Program-made: the position numbers and the translations under genes
Shown: in pieces, positions 12,975 to 16,359 of the stretch
Position numbering within the stretch: the stretch's first letter is position 1
How the letters are laid out: each line of letters starts with the position of its first letter
Assembly: GCA_002452515.1 (NCBI GenBank)
Contig: DKEN01000067.1
Span: 1 to 16,359, forward strand
Reading direction: 5' to 3'
Source of the DNA: Spartobacteria bacterium UBA6821
GTDB lineage: Bacteria; Verrucomicrobiota; Verrucomicrobiia; Chthoniobacterales; UBA6821
Length of the DNA stretch: 16,359 bases
Notes under the pieces: model-generated
Told to the model about the DNA's origin: nothing
Seen by the model: only the letters and a program-made list of their open reading frames with translations
The model's database searches: none

Positions 12975-13061
12975 TTGTAACTCCCTGGAGCGAACATCAT
13001 TAAGTCTGCTGGTTTGCATGGGCATACCGTGCATGGTGTCGCTCAGATCCAGACGTTAGGT
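12975..13061 (+). repeat. attC-like recombination site (cassette 1/2 boundary)
   Basis: In order: GTAAC (12977-12981), CCTGG, AGCGAACA (12989-12996), a hairpin GCATGG-GCATA-CCGTGC (13016-13032), TGTCGCT (13037-13043), CCAGAC, and GTTAGGT (13055-13061). AGCGA-A-CA pairs with TGTCGCT leaving one extrahelical A, and GTTAGGT fits the R' consensus GTTRRRY. CCTGG can also pair with CCAG in the spacers. This is the architecture of an integron attC. Confidence 0.7.
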
Positions 13062-13079
13062 TGTAGCACCACTACTCTT

Positions 13080-13541
13080 ATGAACCTTCGATTTTTACTA
13101 ATCCCTGCACTGATCTTTTTGTCGGTTCAAGCAAATGCCCAAGAGGGGGATGATAGCTTGGATCGTGTTATAACTGTGGCGGATTGTAGCGAGATATACG
13201 TACAGACACAGACAGGTTGGTGGCTGATTTTTCGACCCGATGGCTCGGCGCGGCTTGGATTTGGGTCATCTGGGGGTGACGATATTTCTTTGCCAGTGCA
13301 AAGCTTTTTGTTTCCAGAAATACATAGGAAACTCGCCGCGTTGAAGTTCGATGGCATCGGGTTATCACGTGATCCAAGTGTTGCGTTTGAAAAGAGGGGA
13401 GCGACTGGTTCATATGGATTGAGTACTTCGGACCACAAAGCTATAAAAGAATTGTTCCAAATGGTGCGGGAGAAAGTGAAAGATTTTGACAGCGAAGGTA
13501 GGCTTGCGAGCATATGGGCAGCTAATCTACCTATGCCATGA
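13080..13541 (+). CDS. Exported hypothetical protein, cassette gene 2
   Basis: 153 residues from ATG 13080, 18 bases after the R' core GTTAGGT. A longer frame from 13014 would translate the attC and is rejected. The signal peptide is clear: LRFLLIPALIFLSVQANA, cut before QEGDD. The mature protein contains QTGWWLIFRPDGSARLGFG, then an acidic glycine turn, and a C-terminal amphipathic helix (AIKELFQMVREKVKDF). I recognise no family. It probably acts in the periplasm or outside the cell. The next attC-like site starts 16 bases after the stop. Confidence 0.65.
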   Translation: MNLRFLLIPALIFLSVQANAQEGDDSLDRVITVADCSEIYVQTQTGWWLIFRPDGSARLGFGSSGGDDISLPVQSFLFPEIHRKLAALKFDGIGLSRDPSVAFEKRGATGSYGLSTSDHKAIKELFQMVREKVKDFDSEGRLASIWAANLPMP

Positions 13542-13557
13542 ATAATAATATTCCATC

Positions 13558-13648
13558 GGCTAATCAATCACTGGGGCGAACACCATTAGGAGTGCCGGTT
13601 TGCATGGGATTACCGTGTATGGCGTCGCTCAGTTCCAGACGGTTCGAA
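13558..13648 (+). repeat. attC-like recombination site (cassette 2/3 boundary)
   Basis: GGCTAATC, then CAATCACTGG, GCGA-A-CACC (13576-13584), a hairpin GCATGG-GATTA-CCGTGT (13602-13618), GGCGTCGC (13621-13628), CCAGAC and GTTCGAA (13642-13648). Compared with the site at 12975-13061, the hairpin arm CCGTGC becomes CCGTGT, a change that keeps pairing through G-T. L'' pairs with L' leaving one extrahelical A and one A-C mismatch. The R' box departs from GTTRRRY. Confidence 0.65.
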
Positions 13649-13651
13649 AAA

Positions 13652-14512
13652 ATGAAAAAAATCGCTCTCTATTGCTTTATTGCTTGTATGCACAGCGTTG
13701 CAGGTTCTCAGCCAGATTATTCCCCATCACAGATAACCAACCTGATAAATGATGGGAAGGCGACGCAGAATGGTGCACAATTCTCAAACCAAGGAATAGG
13801 TTGCGAAACTTTTCTACGGAAGGACTCTGATGACCATTTCGTTTTCTTTTTCCTGCGGGACGGAACATCCTACGGAGAATACAGGGATGAATTTCTCTCC
13901 CATGGTCGCATCCAGACAATTAGAGAAAAGTTTCTTGTTGCCGATTTGCGATCGTCAGAAGCCTTAAAGAAGGCCACCGAGTTCAGTTTTGTTCAACGAG
14001 ACGAGGAATACCATTGGAATCACGATGTCGTTGTCGGATCCAAAGTCACATGGTTATTTATCACAACCCATCCTGACGGGACTGATGAACAAAAGCACGA
14101 TGAGTATGTTCAATACCTAGTCCGCGGAGTTGTAAGCGTTGTTTTTCCTGAACAGGTAATGCCGCTTGAAAAGAAGTTTCAAGTGCTATTGGAGCGCACT
14201 ACTCTCTCAAATTACGAAAAAATGTATGGTGGAGTAGAACAAATGATGTATGGCGGAGTCGGGACAGTTATCGACGTATTGCACTCACAGAACAACAGAT
14301 ATTCGATTTGGGCAACCTGGCCTGAAAGCGATCCGCAGCTTGCGATCATTTTAGATGAACTTGTGCCGAGAGATCCAAGGGATTCTTGGCCCTTTCCTTA
14401 TCGATCTAAAGAGGTGGCAAGAATGCCGATAAGCCTCCAAAAACCGCAGTTCGTACCTTTTGCTTTCGAAGCAGCCGACGTATCGAAGCAGAGCAATGCA
14501 ATAATTAAATAG
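13652..14512 (+). CDS. Exported hypothetical protein, cassette gene 3
   Basis: 286 residues from ATG 13652, only 3 bases after the attC-like site; an upstream extension to 13538 would translate the attC. The N-terminus MKKIALYCFIACMHSVAG is a signal peptide, possibly cut before SQPDY. The mature part is hydrophilic and rich in aromatic residues (DDHFVFFFLRDGTSYGEYRD, KVTWLFITTHPDGTD), with a repeated MYGG turn (residues about 191-206: KMYGGVEQMMYGGVG). I recognise no family. The end of the reading frame runs into the next attC-like site, so the last residues, including SKQSNAIIK, are encoded by its 5' half. Confidence 0.65.
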   Translation: MKKIALYCFIACMHSVAGSQPDYSPSQITNLINDGKATQNGAQFSNQGIGCETFLRKDSDDHFVFFFLRDGTSYGEYRDEFLSHGRIQTIREKFLVADLRSSEALKKATEFSFVQRDEEYHWNHDVVVGSKVTWLFITTHPDGTDEQKHDEYVQYLVRGVVSVVFPEQVMPLEKKFQVLLERTTLSNYEKMYGGVEQMMYGGVGTVIDVLHSQNNRYSIWATWPESDPQLAIILDELVPRDPRDSWPFPYRSKEVARMPISLQKPQFVPFAFEAADVSKQSNAIIK

Positions 14513-14555
14513 TTTCAATTTCGTGCATTGTGTCGATCCGTTCCGGACGTTAAAT
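14470..14555 (+). repeat. attC-like site overlapping the end of a gene
   Basis: The 3' half is clear: TGTCGAT (14531-14537), then CCGGAC and GTTAAAT (14549-14555), which fits GTTRRRY. In the 5' half ATCGA (14482-14486) can pair with TCGAT, and CAATGCA (14494-14500) pairs with TGCATTG (14524-14530). No R'' box is evident. The stop codon of cassette gene 3 falls in the loop. Confidence 0.5.
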
Positions 14556-14558
14556 CTC

Positions 14559-15110
14559 ATGCAGACGCCCATTTTTATTGCGTTGTTGCTAGTCTTCCTA
14601 TTGATAACGGCTGGTCGGACCGATCCCGGCCCAGATGAAGAAGCGTTTCTTGCGTTGCCTGGCGCGCAGGTGATCACCCCTCCTGGTTATGCCAATCCTA
14701 TGCTTGAAACCATTCCGGCAGATCTTCAAAAACTTTTGGCCCACTATGACTGGGGCGTCATCGATGGTTCTGTTCCTAAAGAGTTCCATGGATTTGTTTT
14801 CGATCTGAAGCAGGAAGGAAAGAAAGCGTACTTCGTCGTTAATCCCGCGCTTTCTGGGTCTGGCGGGTCTGGATATTTAGGGTTTTATGAATTTCCTGAA
14901 GGCTGGCGGGAAATCGCTGATTTTCAGGGATCTCTCTATTTATATCCATCCCCACGGGGAACGTGGCCCACTCTTGTTTGCACAGGTCGCGGAGGTGGAG
15001 GCATCTGGGCTAAAACCTACATGAAATTCTCCAAAGAAAGCTATCAGGACATCGCGACTCAGCACTATGAGCGAGGCGTCATCACTTGGGACAAGCCAGC
15101 ATCGAACTAG
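14559..15110 (+). CDS. Exported hypothetical protein, cassette gene 4
   Basis: 183 residues from ATG 14559, three bases after GTTAAAT. The signal peptide is PIFIALLLVFLLITAG. The mature protein has DEEAFLALPGAQVITPPGYA, then FHGFVFDLKQEGKKAYFVVN, glycine turns GSGGSGYLGFYEF, and a GRGGGGIWAKTYMKF segment, suggesting a compact beta-sheet protein. I recognise no family. The initiator region matches cassette gene 1, so the two cassettes may share ancestry at their 5' ends. It ends in TAG, inside the start of the next attC-like repeat. Confidence 0.65.
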   Translation: MQTPIFIALLLVFLLITAGRTDPGPDEEAFLALPGAQVITPPGYANPMLETIPADLQKLLAHYDWGVIDGSVPKEFHGFVFDLKQEGKKAYFVVNPALSGSGGSGYLGFYEFPEGWREIADFQGSLYLYPSPRGTWPTLVCTGRGGGGIWAKTYMKFSKESYQDIATQHYERGVITWDKPASN

Positions 15111-15135
15111 ATCACTAGAACGAACACCATAAGTT
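15102..15135 (+). repeat. attC-like site, 5' half only
   Basis: CGAAC, then ATCACTAG, AACGAACACC and CATAAG align with the 5' halves of the sites at 26..1, 12975 and 13558. No matching TGTCGCTC...GTTRRRY 3' half follows before the next start codon at 15166, so it looks degenerate. Confidence 0.45.
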
Positions 15136-15165
15136 ATGTCTCTCCATTCACTCCATTCGCAATAA

Positions 15166-15621
15166 ATGAAGACCTGCCTCGCTACTATTTTTCTGATTTT
15201 AGGATTTTGCTCTGTAGCATTGCCTGCCGAAGATCAACTTTCCTATATTCCTTCTGATCAGGCGCTTCACTTTGGCCCCCCCTATGCAGGCCAAAAGATA
15301 GAATTGATGCTGCCTGAACGTCATGTGACTTCCATAACGATCACAGACACATATTTTAAAATGAGTCGTTTTCCACCGGCGGAATTTTATTTAGATCCTC
15401 TGAATAAAATTCTGAAAGAGAATGTAAACTTTTCTACTTTAACTCATCTTCCGAAAGATTCGGTTCTTTACTGGAGAGGATATACAACCACTTCATCAAA
15501 TCCACCCATAAGAGTCGATTTCTACACCAACCCTAACTGCGTCGTTCTCACCAGCGCCCATGGAAGTGGCATTATAGAAAATTCAAATAACAGTGAACAT
15601 AAAGCTGCAACTAACCAATAG
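15166..15621 (+). CDS. Exported hypothetical protein, cassette gene 5
   Basis: 151 residues from ATG 15166. The signal peptide is MKTCLATIFLILGFCSVALPA, cut before EDQLS. The mature part contains YIPSDQALHFGPPYAGQKIE, strands RHVTSITITDTYF and VDFYTNPNCVVLTSAHGSG, and a hydrophilic Asn-rich tail. I recognise no family. The only repeat before it is the half site at 15102. No attC can be seen between it and the next gene (44 bases), so the two may travel as one unit. Confidence 0.6.
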   Translation: MKTCLATIFLILGFCSVALPAEDQLSYIPSDQALHFGPPYAGQKIELMLPERHVTSITITDTYFKMSRFPPAEFYLDPLNKILKENVNFSTLTHLPKDSVLYWRGYTTTSSNPPIRVDFYTNPNCVVLTSAHGSGIIENSNNSEHKAATNQ

Positions 15622-15665
15622 GTGATAGGGTTTTGAAGAAAAACTTAGGAGAAGCATCCCACACC

Positions 15666-15983
15666 ATGAAACATAAAATAATTCTACTTTCTCTCCTGAT
15701 GATGACAGTGGGAGCGGTTTTTGGCCGAAACATAGCGATTGATCTGACAAAAGCCCCGCCGATGCAACTAGGTGATGCCTACGTTATCGCGGTGGAAGTC
15801 TTGGGCTCATCTGCAAAGTCGCTCCATTGTACTTCCGCCCGTGTAGAAATTGCCTTTGCGCTACATGGAGAATGGATGTTCGATTTTTACAGTACGACTG
15901 GGGACTTTAAACAAGTCATGGTTCCTTTCGACAAGACTGATAAACCTAGAGTTTTTGACGGAGGAGTACCAGCCTACTTGTGA
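15666..15983 (+). CDS. Exported hypothetical protein, cassette gene 6
   Basis: 105 residues from ATG 15666, which follows AGGAGAAG by about 10 bases, a good ribosome site; a start at 15633 would add a non-signal tail. The signal peptide is IILLSLLMMTVGAVFG, cut before RNIAI. The rest has VIAVEVLGSSAKSLHCTSAR and MVPFDKTDKPRVFDGGVP, strand-rich, with a single Cys in the mature part. I recognise no family. A frame continuing past 15983 in another register exists but carries no signal peptide. Confidence 0.6.
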   Translation: MKHKIILLSLLMMTVGAVFGRNIAIDLTKAPPMQLGDAYVIAVEVLGSSAKSLHCTSARVEIAFALHGEWMFDFYSTTGDFKQVMVPFDKTDKPRVFDGGVPAYL

Positions 15984-16029
15984 AATCAATGATACCCCCC
16001 GAGATGGCTCTCCCCAGACTGCTCCCTCA

Positions 16030-16058
16030 GCTTATCACTAGAGGAACAAATCCATAAC
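16030..16058 (+). repeat. attC-like site, degenerate 5' half
   Basis: GCTTATCACTAGAGGAAC, then AAATCCATAAC, aligns with the half site at 15102-15135 (ATCACTAGAACGAACACCAT). The next start codon follows at 16065, with no 3' half. Confidence 0.35.
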
Positions 16059-16064
16059 ATATCC

Positions 16065-16359
16065 ATGAAAAGGTATCTTTTTTTAATCACTGGAATAAGT
16101 TTATCGATTTTATTGCCATGTCTCCGTGCTAATGAAGATGCGCAGTTTTTTATCACTGTAGCTCAAGGTGTAGCAAAAGTTTCAGCAATTCAAATTGGAA
16201 AGGGATTGGGATCCGCTCTCATTCCACTTGGAATGGGATCACAAAATGGGGGCAACCTTACTGTATATTCTCCTCTTGACCATAAAATAGAAGAATTACC
16301 GCTCAGTAGCATATTTCCTGCTAGTTATTCAAAATCTTTAGTTAGTAGTTCTTATGTAA
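16065..16359 (+). CDS. Exported hypothetical protein, cassette gene 7, cut by window end
   Basis: An open frame of 98 codons runs off the window edge without a stop. It begins MKRYLFLITGISLSILLPCL, a signal peptide with a likely cut near LRA-NEDAQ. The mature part is rich in Ser and Gly (IQIGKGLGSALIPLGMGSQN), with no recognisable family. It has the same orientation and spacing as the preceding cassette genes. Confidence 0.55.
   Translation, partial: MKRYLFLITGISLSILLPCLRANEDAQFFITVAQGVAKVSAIQIGKGLGSALIPLGMGSQNGGNLTVYSPLDHKIEELPLSSIFPASYSKSLVSSSYV

Noticed and set aside
12975..16058. CRISPR array
   Set aside because: The repeats are long, diverged, paired as stems and separated by genes, not short unique spacers.

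Overview
The window looks like a chromosomal segment of a bacterium of roughly 50% GC. The Mg-type HemB, two YkuD L,D-transpeptidases, a cassette array of small exported proteins and the dispersed intergenic repeats suggest a PVC-group organism (Verrucomicrobiota or relative). That assignment is an inference from style, not from a marker gene. I see no rRNA and no CRISPR.

Layout, left to right. (1) 1-373: the start of an integron-like cassette array running left on the minus strand, with a half attC at the very edge, a small membrane-protein cassette split by an in-frame TAG, a GTTCGGC core and a near-consensus promoter. (2) 842-3986: four closely packed plus-strand genes, for a metallophosphoesterase, an AAA+ ATPase, a sigma-70-like factor and an unknown protein. 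This is an unrecognised module and the main candidate for a new system. (3) 4133-4474: an excisionase-like HTH protein on the minus strand, facing the 3' end of tRNA-Glu (4679-4754), as at one edge of a tRNA-targeted island. (4) 4817-8116: a 3300-bp transposon with perfect 16-bp terminal inverted repeats and an 8-bp palindromic target duplication (GAATATTC), inserted between the tRNA promoter and hemB. It carries a winged-helix-like protein, a tRNA/tmRNA-like RNA motif, an RHH repressor, an IS1-type DDE transposase broken by an amber codon, a small partner protein, and a Zeta-toxin-like kinase that seems frameshifted. Seven copies of a TTGTANNACAA operator lie at its promoters and right end.

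(5) 8166-10504: housekeeping genes hemB, an L,D-transpeptidase coupled to it by a 1-base overlap, and a second, paralogous L,D-transpeptidase. (6) 10505-12394: repeat-rich intergenic DNA surrounding a lone ABC-2 permease on the minus strand (11076-11897). (7) 12395-16359: a second cassette array running right, with six complete genes and one cut by the edge. All encode small proteins with signal peptides and no family I recognise, and they are separated by attC-like sites with an extrahelical A and R' cores such as GTTAGGT and GTTAAAT.

The two cassette arrays point away from each other around a core of about 12 kb, and no integron integrase is present in the window. The transposon is self-regulating if its RHH protein binds the operator set, which overlaps the transposase promoter.
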